From the NCBI GenBank assembly GCA_023406715.1, contig JAEXVC010000237.1, positions 1 through 48,772 on the forward strand: a DNA stretch of 48,772 nt, written 5' to 3'. Both the position numbers and the translations under genes were made by a program. The stretch comes from Bacteroidota bacterium. GTDB taxonomy: Bacteria > Bacteroidota > Bacteroidia > Bacteroidales > Tenuifilaceae. The notes beneath the pieces were generated by a model. The model was given only the letters and a program-made list of their open reading frames with translations. It was not told the origin of the DNA and ran no database searches. Below are positions 1-7,627 of the stretch, piece by piece (position 1 is the first letter of the stretch; each line of letters opens with the position of its first letter).

Positions 1-2325
1 GTATTAGATGAATTTGAAGGCGAGATAGATGAAAATCTAATATCCTTAAAAACTTTTTGTCAACTTGAAAACCCACCTACAGAAGAAATTGTAAATGAAT
101 ATTTTAGATTTACAACTCACATTGACGAACTAAACATACAGAATGTTTGCAGTTATCTAATTCCTATTATTATTGCAAAAGTAATTAAAAGGGAAAAACT
201 TTTAGAACTTTTAGAAAGTGTTCAATACTCTAGGTATACATACAAAGAATTGGTTCTGTTACTTACTGAAACAATGTATTTTAAGGAGGAACCTTTAAAA
301 ATTGAAAAAATTTATTCATTACAACAGAATTTATCAGAAGAACCAAAACTTAATTTTTTTATTGCACTACTTTATTTTGAAAACAAATACTTTGATGAAT
401 GTTCCAAATTCCAAGAATCTTACGTTGATGAAGAAAGAGAGTCTAGAGATTTATTTCTCTATATTAGATCATTAAATTATGGTAAAAGTTCTAGTCAACT
501 AAAATTACTTAGATTACTTAGAAAATGGAGATTATCATATTCCTTCAATGACTATTTACTAAGAATAGAAATTGAATTACAGCAAATTTTAAAAGATTGG
601 TTAGAAATTAAAACTATAACTGAATATGGACTTTCTAAGATGCCTCATGATGAAGATTTTTTTACACTGTATATTATATCCTTGGCATCAACAAATAACA
701 AACAAAAAATAGAAGAAGAAACAGAACGGATAAAGAGTTTTACTTTCAAAATCACAGATAATGCATTAAGAGTTGTAAATATTCTAATTCAATTTAATTT
801 TTTTGATTTAGGGCTAGAATTATTATATCAAAAAGCTCTAAATAAAGATGATAGTTTAGCAAGAATGAATTATTTTACCCTAACAACTAATCTACCTCCG
901 GAGTATTTTAAAGAATTTGACAATGTAATTAATGATTGTTACGTAAAATTTGAGATTGATGGCGAAATAGAAACAATTCATATAAACTCAAATACACAAA
1001 CATTACCGCTTGTTCAAAAATCTTTAGGGAGAACAGTACTTGAAACCTTTACAATCGAATATCCATTATCAAAAAAATTAAAACATGTTAGAATACTGCG
1101 TATAATGAATAAATACTTGGCTCTAAGTGATAACATCATCGCTGAAGCAAATAGTTCATTTTCAAATCTCCCATTAGAATCTATCAAACTTGAATCAACA
1201 GATATTAAAGCCTTAGAAAAATTATTAATTGATAACTTTGGTGCTGCTGACGAAGAAAGAAAAAAGCAAACAGAACTTACTTTTAAGAAATATTATGAAT
1301 TTAAAATTTCATTTACAGAATTAGTAAATGTTAATTTTAATGGTTCATTTATAGATGCGTATTATCATTTAATATCAAATCAAAGTGATGGGTATTTGGT
1401 TAAACCTTTAAAGTATTTTAGAAATAAAACCAAAAATAAAAAGTGTGTTATTGATTTCAGTAGTGGGTTATTACTGTTTGAATTATCAAAGAAACTTGGA
1501 ATTAAGTTTGATAAATTTATTGTTTCTGAAAATATATTTCCTATAATCGAGAATTTAGTATTAAGAACTGAATCAGAACGTAATTCAAAGATGTCTATAA
1601 CATTAACTAATAATAGTATCATTCCAAACTTTTATCCAAATGACTTTCACGATAGAAGAATTGATTTTATTTTGGAATTAAAAAATTGGTTTAAAGAAAA
1701 TGCTTATTCAGAAATACCTCAAGAAAAAATTGAAATAATTAGACCATTGTATGCTGATGGTAATATGACAGTTACTCTAGAATATATAATAGACAATGCT
1801 TTCTTTTCTCAAAGGGAAGGGTATGTGTTAATTTCAGATGACATAGTATATGAAAAATTACTAAATTTAAACAATTGGGTTACTACAGAAAATTACCTTA
1901 TTGAATGTTTTCCCGAAAAGAAAAATGAAATATTAGAAATTATGTTATCATATAGGTATATTGGCATTACTTTAAATTCAGAAGTAATGTATACAGCATA
2001 TATTAATCAACATAAAGAAGGATACAATCATATATATAACTATGCATTAAGAAACCTATCACTTTCACTTAATTTCAATTCATTCAATACTTTTATTGCA
2101 GTTGATTTTTTAAAGAAGGTTGCGTTAAGTTCAGCAATAACATATGAGAAGTATAAATTTGATGCAACTAATCTTTTTGCAATGCTGATAACAAGTTTTC
2201 CAAGTCCTGAATATATTTTTTTACTAAGGAAAAGGATAGAACAACAGTTTAATTTGATGGGGGATTATTTAAAAATAACTGTAATGGCATTAATAGATGC
2301 TCATAGAATTAATAGTCAATCTTAA
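1..2325 (+). CDS. TPR-GreAB-C-PIN type protein, 5' end outside window
   Basis: The frame is open from the first base, with no stop and no ATG before 274, so this is the last 774 codons of a longer gene. Counting from base 1, residues about 85-300 are paired helices resembling TPRs. Residues about 311-378 resemble the C-terminal domain of GreA/GreB, including SLGRTVL at 341-347. Residues about 480-620 look like a PIN nuclease fold: VIDFSSGLLLFEL with Asp485, and LISDD with Asp613 and Asp614 as possible metal ligands. A helical tail follows. This order matches the TPR-GreAB-C-PIN proteins that comparative genomics placed in bacterial immunity systems, where PIN is the presumed RNA-cutting effector. 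Sampled lines have about 18-30 percent G+C, against about 50 percent in pheT or the chemoreceptor, which suggests transfer. Domain assignment is by eye; partner genes would lie left of the window. Confidence 0.65.
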   Translation, partial: VLDEFEGEIDENLISLKTFCQLENPPTEEIVNEYFRFTTHIDELNIQNVCSYLIPIIIAKVIKREKLLELLESVQYSRYTYKELVLLLTETMYFKEEPLKIEKIYSLQQNLSEEPKLNFFIALLYFENKYFDECSKFQESYVDEERESRDLFLYIRSLNYGKSSSQLKLLRLLRKWRLSYSFNDYLLRIEIELQQILKDWLEIKTITEYGLSKMPHDEDFFTLYIISLASTNNKQKIEEETERIKSFTFKITDNALRVVNILIQFNFFDLGLELLYQKALNKDDSLARMNYFTLTTNLPPEYFKEFDNVINDCYVKFEIDGEIETIHINSNTQTLPLVQKSLGRTVLETFTIEYPLSKKLKHVRILRIMNKYLALSDNIIAEANSSFSNLPLESIKLESTDIKALEKLLIDNFGAADEERKKQTELTFKKYYEFKISFTELVNVNFNGSFIDAYYHLISNQSDGYLVKPLKYFRNKTKNKKCVIDFSSGLLLFELSKKLGIKFDKFIVSENIFPIIENLVLRTESERNSKMSITLTNNSIIPNFYPNDFHDRRIDFILELKNWFKENAYSEIPQEKIEIIRPLYADGNMTVTLEYIIDNAFFSQREGYVLISDDIVYEKLLNLNNWVTTENYLIECFPEKKNEILEIMLSYRYIGITLNSEVMYTAYINQHKEGYNHIYNYALRNLSLSLNFNSFNTFIAVDFLKKVALSSAITYEKYKFDATNLFAMLITSFPSPEYIFLLRKRIEQQFNLMGDYLKITVMALIDAHRINSQS

Positions 2326-2330
2326 CCTTC

Positions 2331-2378
2331 ATTGGCGCGGATATGTACCCTTTGCTGGCGCGGATATATATCCGTGCC
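2331..2378. repeat. Extragenic palindrome GGCGCGG...CCGTGCC, partial plus complete copy
   Basis: A partial copy (GGCGCGGATATGTACC) near 2335-2350 is followed by a complete one at 2354-2378. The complete copy has a perfect 14-base palindrome, CGGATATATATCCG (2361-2374), extended outward by GGCG and TGCC. The same GCTGGCGCG and CGTGCC ends flank other cores near 2523 and 3226, so this is one element family with variable middles. Confidence 0.6.
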
Positions 2379-2428
2379 ATTTACTTTTAATACTTTGCTA
2401 GGCGTAAATAGGAGACTCACCCCTAAAT

Positions 2429-2465
2429 CCCCTCTCTATTCCGCCTGCTGGCGGTTACAGAGGGG
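2429..2465. repeat. Nested-hairpin repeat, copy 1
   Basis: Outer arms CCCCTCT (2429-2435) and AGAGGGG (2459-2465) enclose an inner stem CCGCC (2441-2445) and GGCGG (2450-2454). The element is preceded by ACTCACCCCTA. A second copy with the same plan and the same leading bases lies at 40816-40863, about 38 kb away. That marks a dispersed extragenic repeat rather than a terminator of one gene. Confidence 0.65.
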
Positions 2466-2522
2466 ACTTTTGGCTATTACTGAAGGGTTGGGTTGTTGTT
2501 TTGTGGTTTATTTTACTCTTTC

Positions 2523-2549
2523 GCTGGCGCGCGTTTGTAACGCGTTCCC
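2523..2549. repeat. Extragenic palindrome, CGCGTTTGTAACGCG core
   Basis: The core has 6-base arms CGCGTT (2530-2535) and AACGCG (2539-2544) around a TGT loop, preceded by GCTGGCG. It is nearly identical to the copy at 3226-3251. Confidence 0.6.
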
Positions 2550-2637
2550 ATTACATTTAATACAAAACATGAACTGTAAAGAGCAATAGAATATAATAAT
2601 ACACGGATTTATATTACTGTTTTAAAATTTAAATAAC

Positions 2638-2645
2638 TACTTTTA
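2638..2645 (+). promoter_or_regulatory. Possible -7 box of the lipoprotein gene
   Basis: TACTTTTA matches the Bacteroidota -7 consensus TAnnTTTG at 7 of the 8 consensus positions when n is free. No clear -33 TTG lies at the usual 19-21 base distance. It would give a leader of about 35-40 bases before the ATG at 2689. Confidence 0.3.
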
Positions 2646-2688
2646 AAGGATAGTTCACACTTGAAAATTTCACCCTAAAAAACTTTTT

Positions 2689-3201
2689 ATGAAGACAATT
2701 AAGCTATTACTACCGCTGTTTTTAGTTCTAATGGCATTTTCGTGTACAAAAACTGAGTATGTTAATCCTGATGAGGAGTTTGATTTAAAGGCAAGTAAAA
2801 TTGAGCAGGTTGGCAGTTTATTTCAGTCTATTGCCCGTCAGCCCGAGGCGTATGAAGCTCTAATGAATGCAACCAAATTAATTTACAACGACTACACCGA
2901 ATTGCTTCCGCTATCCGATATGGCTATAGTGCAAAGGGGAAAAGCCAGAGGGGCTGCTTTTAGCAGTTTATTTGACGCTATTGCCCGTCAACCCGAAGCG
3001 TACCAAATATTAGATGATGCTGCTACGGTTTTTCTAGGACCCTACAATGCTGATGAAATAAGCGATGAACTTCTAGAAATTACCAAAGCCTATTGTGTTA
3101 CAGCATTAAACGAGAGTATAGCCCGCCAACCTGAGGCTTTTCCAAGTTTTAATGCGGTTTGTAAAAAATACTTGAATTTCGAGATTGCTATTCCAGAATA
3201 G
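2689..3201 (+). CDS. Lipoprotein with three IARQPEA motifs, function unknown
   Basis: The 170-residue product has a lipoprotein signal peptide with lipobox AFSC and lipidated Cys19, so it is expected on a membrane facing the periplasm or the cell surface. The mature part contains three nearly identical motifs: SIARQPEAY (47-55), AIARQPEAY (97-105) and SIARQPEAF (143-151). The first two are preceded by SLF. The spacers of 41 and 37 residues differ in sequence but look helical. I do not recognise the family. The repeated Arg-Gln-Pro-Glu signature suggests a repeated binding or packing element. The gene stands alone between repeat elements, and the hairpin with T-run at 3229-3257 probably ends its transcript. 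Confidence 0.8.
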   Translation: MKTIKLLLPLFLVLMAFSCTKTEYVNPDEEFDLKASKIEQVGSLFQSIARQPEAYEALMNATKLIYNDYTELLPLSDMAIVQRGKARGAAFSSLFDAIARQPEAYQILDDAATVFLGPYNADEISDELLEITKAYCVTALNESIARQPEAFPSFNAVCKKYLNFEIAIPE

Positions 3202-3228
3202 TTAACGCTATCTGTTCACACACTTGCT

Positions 3229-3257
3229 GGCGCGCGTTTGTAACGCGTGCCTTTTTT
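3229..3257 (+). terminator. Extragenic palindrome with T-run, likely terminator
   Basis: GGCGCGCGTT (3229-3238) pairs with AACGCGTGCC (3242-3251) over a TGT loop with one G-T pair, and six T residues follow at once. It lies 28 bases after the lipoprotein stop codon. It is another copy of the family at 2331-2378 and 2523-2549, here with terminator geometry. Confidence 0.6.
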
Positions 3258-3339
3258 ATTACTACTTGACTTTCTGAGCATAATTTTAAAAATTATTTAG
3301 TTTATTCTAGTCTTATAATGAATGCCATATCATTTAATC

Positions 3340-3363
3340 CACGCATCCTTTAGACGCGCGCCA
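3340..3363. repeat. Diverged extragenic palindrome in reverse orientation
   Basis: On the minus strand this reads GGCGCGCGTC, TAAA, then GGATGCGTGG. It is a decayed member of the same element family, opposite in orientation to the copy ending at 3251. Confidence 0.45.
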
Positions 3364-3429
3364 AAAGGGGCAATTTTGTAGTGTACATACCAACATTTTT
3401 AAAAAACCATAGTTAATGACCATGGACTA

Positions 3430-3461
3430 TTGACTATTCAAATAAGTTTTTACTACTTTAG
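3430..3461 (+). promoter_or_regulatory. Promoter of the YccF gene
   Basis: TTG at 3430-3432 and TACTTTAG at 3454-3461 are 21 bases apart. This fits the Bacteroidota pattern TTTG, 19-21 bases, TAnnTTTG with one mismatch in the -7 box. The start codon is 28 bases downstream. Confidence 0.4.
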
Positions 3462-3489
3462 CACTTCGTAACAACACTTTACTAATAGT

Positions 3490-3864
3490 ATGCGATTTAT
3501 AGGGAATATCTTTTGGCTTGTTTTTGGTGGAATCTTTATTGCTATTGAGTATTTTGCCGCAAGTTTTGTTCTAATAGTAACCATTATTGGGATTCCGTTT
3601 GGCTTACAAACCTTAAAGTTGGGTATTTTGGCGCTATGGCCATTTGGCAAGGAAACTACATTCAAAAAGGGCTCATCGGGTTGTTTATCTACCGTCATGA
3701 ATGTTATTTGGTTGATATTTGGCGGAATATGGATATGCCTATCGCATGTGGTTTTGGCTATTTTACTGGCTATTACAATTATTGGGATTCCGTTTGCAAG
3801 GCAGCATTTAAAGCTTGCATCGTTGGCGTTAACTCCATTTGGTAGGGAGATTGTTGATAAGTAG
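3490..3864 (+). CDS. yccF: YccF domain inner-membrane protein
   Basis: The 124-residue protein consists of two copies of the YccF domain (Pfam PF03733 family). Each has a hydrophobic segment ending in TIIGIPF (31-37 and 96-102), then an amphipathic stretch with LKL.LAL.PFG. Family members are small integral membrane proteins of unknown biochemical role. The internal duplication and length match the family. The gene stands alone with its own promoter, and a bidirectional terminator separates it from the convergent methyltransferase. Nothing nearby suggests a specific function. Confidence 0.85.
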   Translation: MRFIGNIFWLVFGGIFIAIEYFAASFVLIVTIIGIPFGLQTLKLGILALWPFGKETTFKKGSSGCLSTVMNVIWLIFGGIWICLSHVVLAILLAITIIGIPFARQHLKLASLALTPFGREIVDK

Positions 3865-3895
3865 CACTGACTCTGGCTCTACTTTATAAATAATA

Positions 3896-3943
3896 TAACC
3901 ACAAAGGCGCTCAAAGGATAATCCTTGTTTGCCTTTGTGGTTA
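3896..3943. terminator. Bidirectional terminator between convergent genes
   Basis: Perfect 13-base arms TAACCACAAAGGC (3896-3908) and GCCTTTGTGGTTA (3931-3943) enclose a smaller stem, AAGGAT/ATCCTT. The element lies between the stop of the YccF gene (3864) and the minus-strand methyltransferase stop (3961). Confidence 0.65.
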
Positions 3944-3960
3944 AAATATTAGCAAATCAT

Positions 3961-4734
3961 CTATATTTTCTTTCCAATATAGAATACATAACCGTAAAAC
4001 TCCTTGTATTTTGCGTACAGTTGCGCCTCGTGACGTTCGTTGGCAACTAAATCCTCGGCGGTTTTATTACCAGCATACTTTTTAAGGAATAACTCTTGTG
4101 CTGCAACTTGCGGTACGTAAAAATGGTCTGTCCAGCAGTTCTCGGGCAGAATAAATGTGGCAACTGGAACGTAACCTGCCTTTTGCATTAAAGCAACTTT
4201 ATTGGGAATAGTATCAATTTCGGGGTAAGCATCTACCCAAAATTTCTCTATCTCGGCTGGTCGCTCCTGCGTAAACCACGATGCCTCTGTTACTGCAATG
4301 TAGCCTCCTTTTTTGAGTAATCGGTTCCACTCATTTAAACCGCGCTCAAAGCCAATGTTGTAAATGGCACCTTCGGACCAAATTAGGTCAAACTCCTCGT
4401 CCCGAAAGGGAAGATTGTCCATTGAGCCAACTATCGCCTGAACTCTATCGTTAAGGCCTAACTCTGTGGCGTTTGTGTTGAATATATCAACGAAGTTCTG
4501 AAATAGGTCAACTCCAGTAATACTCCCCTTGGAGTTTTGAGCCAAAGTCATTGTTTGCCCACCAGTTCCACAGCCGATATCGGCAATACGGGAGTTTTCT
4601 GTAAGATTGTCGATAAAACTCAACGCCTTAATTGTAACCTCGGCGCTACCAGGGCCTTGGCGTTCTATGCTTGAGAAATACTCGCAAATAAGGTTGAAAT
4701 CGAACTCGTGAATTGATTTATTTTCGTTACTCAT
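3961..4734 (-). CDS. SAM-dependent methyltransferase
   Basis: The 257-residue class I methyltransferase has motif I IADIGCGTGGQT (50-61) for S-adenosylmethionine binding, the acidic end of strand 2 in TGVDLF, and a strand-4 region with DLIWSEGAIYNIGFERG. The sequence closely resembles an uncharacterised Bacteroides methyltransferase family known mainly from structural genomics, including the segments SMDNLPF and ILPENCWT. The substrate is unknown. The gene is monocistronic, faces the YccF gene, and is separated from the upstream sigma-factor operon by a terminator. Confidence 0.85.
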   Translation of the reverse strand: MSNENKSIHEFDFNLICEYFSSIERQGPGSAEVTIKALSFIDNLTENSRIADIGCGTGGQTMTLAQNSKGSITGVDLFQNFVDIFNTNATELGLNDRVQAIVGSMDNLPFRDEEFDLIWSEGAIYNIGFERGLNEWNRLLKKGGYIAVTEASWFTQERPAEIEKFWVDAYPEIDTIPNKVALMQKAGYVPVATFILPENCWTDHFYVPQVAAQELFLKKYAGNKTAEDLVANERHEAQLYAKYKEFYGYVFYIGKKI

Positions 4735-4960
4735 GATGTTTAAATTTAATTTTGAAACAATAGGCTGTTCTGTTTTAGCCTTTGCTGATTTGAATAGAAT
4801 AAATAGTAAAAAACTCCTACAAGAACTTGCCGAGTAGAATTTAAAGGATAACCTTGGTTTTTACTCCAAAGTTATTTACCTCACACGCTCCGAATTAAAT
4901 TTAAACATCCAACAGTTTTAGTTCTACAAAGGTATGAATTTTAATGGGAATAAAACAAAT

Positions 4961-4989
4961 AAAGAATGGCAGATATACTGCCATTCTTT
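4961..4989 (-). terminator. Terminator of the sigma-factor operon
   Basis: Arms AAAGAATGGCAG (4961-4972) and CTGCCATTCTTT (4978-4989) form a 12-base stem with a 5-base loop, about 10 bases after the minus-strand stop at 5000. A T-rich stretch follows on the minus strand. Confidence 0.65.
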
Positions 4990-4999
4990 CACCCAAACA

Positions 5000-5404
5000 T
5001 TAATCTTTCTTCTTTTTCTCGATATACTCCTTGAACGATTTTTCGCCCTCTTCTTTCCAGTACTCATCGAAATGACGCCAGTCCTTTGTTGAACAGCAAT
5101 TGTTCCAATGCTTGTTACCCCAGTGCTTGAACTTTTTGTCCTTGCACTTTGATTTGCTAGAATGTCCGTTGTGCTTGAAACCTCCAAAGATTAACCGAGC
5201 AAGTAGAGTAATTCCAAATGCCTGCCAGAATGTGATGGTGGTTAAACCAAACAACTCGGGCATTAGCCAGTTCCAAAGTAGCATTACAAAGTATCCGAAT
5301 ACGAATGCCAACGCTGCCGCAGTAATTACTCCTACAATAACCCAACCTACCATTCGGAGTCCCCAAATCCAGCGATCCCTGTGTTTACTTTCTGTTCTTT
5401 CCAT
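5000..5404 (-). CDS. Two-helix membrane protein paired with an ECF sigma factor
   Basis: The 134-residue protein has two predicted membrane helices (about 18-45 and 55-75) and a long charged, Lys-rich cytoplasmic tail with CxxxKxWxxHFDE-like composition. The segment around LWNWLMPELFG and TFWQAFG..LLARLIFGGF is a conserved pattern of small membrane proteins often found beside ECF sigma factors. The gene follows the sigma gene by 15 bases, so the two are co-transcribed. By position it may sense or restrain the sigma factor, but it lacks a recognisable anti-sigma domain. The role as regulator is inference. Confidence 0.75.
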   Translation of the reverse strand: MERTESKHRDRWIWGLRMVGWVIVGVITAAALAFVFGYFVMLLWNWLMPELFGLTTITFWQAFGITLLARLIFGGFKHNGHSSKSKCKDKKFKHWGNKHWNNCCSTKDWRHFDEYWKEEGEKSFKEYIEKKKKD

Positions 5405-5419
5405 GTTTATTAGAATTGT

Positions 5420-6001
5420 TTAATTGTTTTCTTCGTTAACTATATAAAAATCATCAAGCTTGATATACTCCTTTAGTTTCTTAATCCCTCTATGCTTCCA
5501 CGATAGCAGTGTTCCCACTGGAACATCCCACTCATCAGATAATTCCTCAAACGAGTAGCCCTCGAACTCCGTGGCAACAATTACAGCCCTTTGCTTAGCA
5601 GGTAACTCCTCGAATGCTTTGTGCAACTTTTTATGGAACAACTCGCTATCAACCAACTTCGCCTCTGTCTCTTGCGCCTTAGCAAGCAGTTTTGCTATAA
5701 AATCATCACCAGTGATATCATCGTCATCGTTAAATTGCTCTAGCAAAACCTCATTTTTAGGTTTGCGCTGCACATCCACTACCCTATTCTTAACTGAGCG
5801 GTAAACGTACCCAGCCACATTCTCTATGTTAGCATCAAAATCGAGCTTGGTAAATAAGTTTAGCGCAACATCCTGCACAATATCCTCGGCGGTAACGTTA
5901 TAGTACTTCTCGTTAAGGTACTTTTTAACGTATTTCACCAGATTTTTGTACTCAGTGGCGATAAACTGACTTAAACCCGTATTCTGATTTTCGCTCTTCA
6001 T
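5420..6001 (-). CDS. ECF-type RNA polymerase sigma factor
   Basis: The 193-residue protein has a sigma region 2 (about 11-80, with AEDIVQDVALNLFTKL for core and -10 contact). An unusually acidic linker follows, including DDDDITGDD. A C-terminal sigma region 4 helix-turn-helix (about 130-182) contains LPAKQRAVIVATEFEGYSFE and VPVGTLLSWKHRG. It would redirect RNA polymerase to a small regulon. It is the first gene of a two-gene operon with the membrane protein behind it. It is divergent from the amidase cassette, with 273 bases between them. No clear TAnnTTTG box lies before it, which would fit autoregulation, but this is not shown. Confidence 0.9.
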   Translation of the reverse strand: MKSENQNTGLSQFIATEYKNLVKYVKKYLNEKYYNVTAEDIVQDVALNLFTKLDFDANIENVAGYVYRSVKNRVVDVQRKPKNEVLLEQFNDDDDITGDDFIAKLLAKAQETEAKLVDSELFHKKLHKAFEELPAKQRAVIVATEFEGYSFEELSDEWDVPVGTLLSWKHRGIKKLKEYIKLDDFYIVNEENN

Positions 6002-6181
6002 ACTTATACTGACGATGAATTTTTACTTTATTGCAGTTATGAGAATATTTTTTAACTAACAATTGATAATGAGTAACTTAACGAGTAATCAATCGGTATT
6101 TTTCTATCTTCCATCTTCCTGCTTCTGGCTTTCTAAAGTAACAAATTCCCATCCATTCCTATTAAACTATAAACGGATAAA

Positions 6182-6211
6182 TTGCCACTTCAAAAAAATA
6201 GTATAGTTTTA
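6182..6211 (+). promoter_or_regulatory. Candidate promoter of the amidase cassette
   Basis: TTG (6182-6184) and TAGTTTTA (6204-6211) are 19 bases apart and fit the housekeeping Bacteroidota promoter with one mismatch. An alternative is an ECF-like pair, GAAC (6224-6227) and CGTC (6243-6246), 15 bases apart, which would tie the cassette to the divergent sigma factor. The sequence does not decide between them. Confidence 0.35.
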
Positions 6212-6274
6212 AGCTAGCAAACCGAACAATAACTTAAGATATCGTCAACCGTCCTAAACAAAACCATAACCTGT

Positions 6275-7624
6275 ATGGCTAACAAAGAACTAATTGAACT
6301 AACCCCAATAATTGTAAAACTTGCAGCATTATTGGGTGCCGCATTGATGCTGGAAAGGTTTCTTACCTTTTTCAACAAAGCATTAAACAGAGTTACACTC
6401 CTTAAAAACTCCACAGAATTTCATGCAGCTAAGGATTTGAAGGAGAAACAAAATACTTTGGCCGTGGCCATTGAGGAAAATGGGATTCTGCTAGAATTGG
6501 TCATCGATAACGACCCTAGGGAGATTATCCCCAACCCAAGCAAAAAAGCAGATTTCAAGGAATCGAACTTTGATGTGGTTAAAATCCTTACTCACGAGGA
6601 AATTAGCGACGAACAAGCACGTTTTGATGCTCAACTTAAGGAAACCAATATCAAAAAAGAGTTCTGGATGCAAATCCTTGGAACGCTAATAGCCATAACT
6701 GGTTGCTATATAACCAAATTCTCTGTTTGGACATTTATTACCGACCTAAGTCCCGTTGAGTACGAAACACGCAGTTTATCAGCATTGCTGGAGTTTATAT
6801 TTACAGGCATTATCATTGGCGCGGGTAGTAAACCCATTAATTTCCTAATGAACTTCCTAATGACCCGCAAACTAATAGTAAAGAAGAGCGAGTTAAAGGA
6901 AGAACTTGAAAAAGAGAAGGACAAAGCAGAGGTTCCCTCTCCCACTTCTAGCGCTAAATCAACCGATTTGGGCAAAGCACCACAATCCATTGAGGAGATT
7001 GTTGGTTTTACCTACGACGAAGGCGACCGTCCCGAACGCTTGGAGCATACGCACAGATTTACCAATAAGATCGACCTTATCACATACCACCACACCTGTT
7101 TCCATTCCGATGCTCCTTACATTGAGTTAACCAAGGAATTTGACCGAAAAGGATGGCTTACAGGCTACCACTGCGTGGTTTTTAAGGATGGAACAATCAG
7201 GGTTATTTGCAGGTGGGATAGATTCGGTAACCATGCCGTTGGACATAACGGACACTCAATGGGATTGGCATTCCAAGGAAATTTTGAGACCGACCCCAAA
7301 ATTCCAAACTCAAACGTTAACGGCAATAAGGGTATAACAGAGCCTACTAATGCACAGTTAGAAGCCGCAGCCCGTGTTGTAGCACTTTGGGTTAAAATGC
7401 ACAATATCCCCGTGGAGTTCCACTACGAAACCAAACTCCAAAACCCAAAAGGAATTATCCCGCACTACTGCATAGCCGATAAGGCCTGTCCCGGAAGTAG
7501 TTTCCCACATCAGAACTTTCAAACAAAAATTAACTTCTACCTAACTAAGTGGGATAAGAGCCCTGAGTTCGATGAAGCGCTAATGCAATTCAAGAATAAG
7601 AACCGTGTAATGCCAAAAATATAA
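6275..7624 (+). CDS. Membrane-anchored N-acetylmuramoyl-L-alanine amidase
   Basis: The 449-residue protein joins a membrane module to a C-terminal amidase_2/PGRP-like domain. Membrane helices are predicted near 11-33, 133-155 and 168-186. The amidase spans about 262-430. It shows TYHHTCFHSD with His272, GYHCVVFKDGT, and IIPHYC...KACPG with His397, Lys403 and Cys405, which together match the zinc ligands and catalytic lysine of the family. Such enzymes cut the amide bond between MurNAc and the stem peptide. Positive charges after helices 1 and 3 predict the amidase on the cytoplasmic side, odd for a wall hydrolase unless it is released. It is the first gene of a four-gene cassette; the next ATG is 3 bases after its stop. 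Confidence 0.85.
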   Translation: MANKELIELTPIIVKLAALLGAALMLERFLTFFNKALNRVTLLKNSTEFHAAKDLKEKQNTLAVAIEENGILLELVIDNDPREIIPNPSKKADFKESNFDVVKILTHEEISDEQARFDAQLKETNIKKEFWMQILGTLIAITGCYITKFSVWTFITDLSPVEYETRSLSALLEFIFTGIIIGAGSKPINFLMNFLMTRKLIVKKSELKEELEKEKDKAEVPSPTSSAKSTDLGKAPQSIEEIVGFTYDEGDRPERLEHTHRFTNKIDLITYHHTCFHSDAPYIELTKEFDRKGWLTGYHCVVFKDGTIRVICRWDRFGNHAVGHNGHSMGLAFQGNFETDPKIPNSNVNGNKGITEPTNAQLEAAARVVALWVKMHNIPVEFHYETKLQNPKGIIPHYCIADKACPGSSFPHQNFQTKINFYLTKWDKSPEFDEALMQFKNKNRVMPKI

Positions 7625-7627
7625 CCT

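Larger units (their letters stand above)
2326..2688. other. Repeat-rich spacer without a credible gene
   Basis: This 363-base spacer follows the AT-rich PIN gene. It is built mostly of GC-rich palindromic elements of two kinds, listed separately, in otherwise AT-rich DNA. An open frame of 85 codons (2332-2589, +) runs through the repeats, but its product is repeat translation with no protein-like pattern, so it is not called. The last 70 bases hold the presumed promoter of the next lipoprotein. Confidence 0.6.

Noticed and set aside
2332..2589. Open frame of 85 codons on the plus strand
   Set aside because: It runs through palindromic repeats, and its Trp- and Cys-rich product reflects repeat sequence. 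No ribosome-binding context or protein-like pattern.
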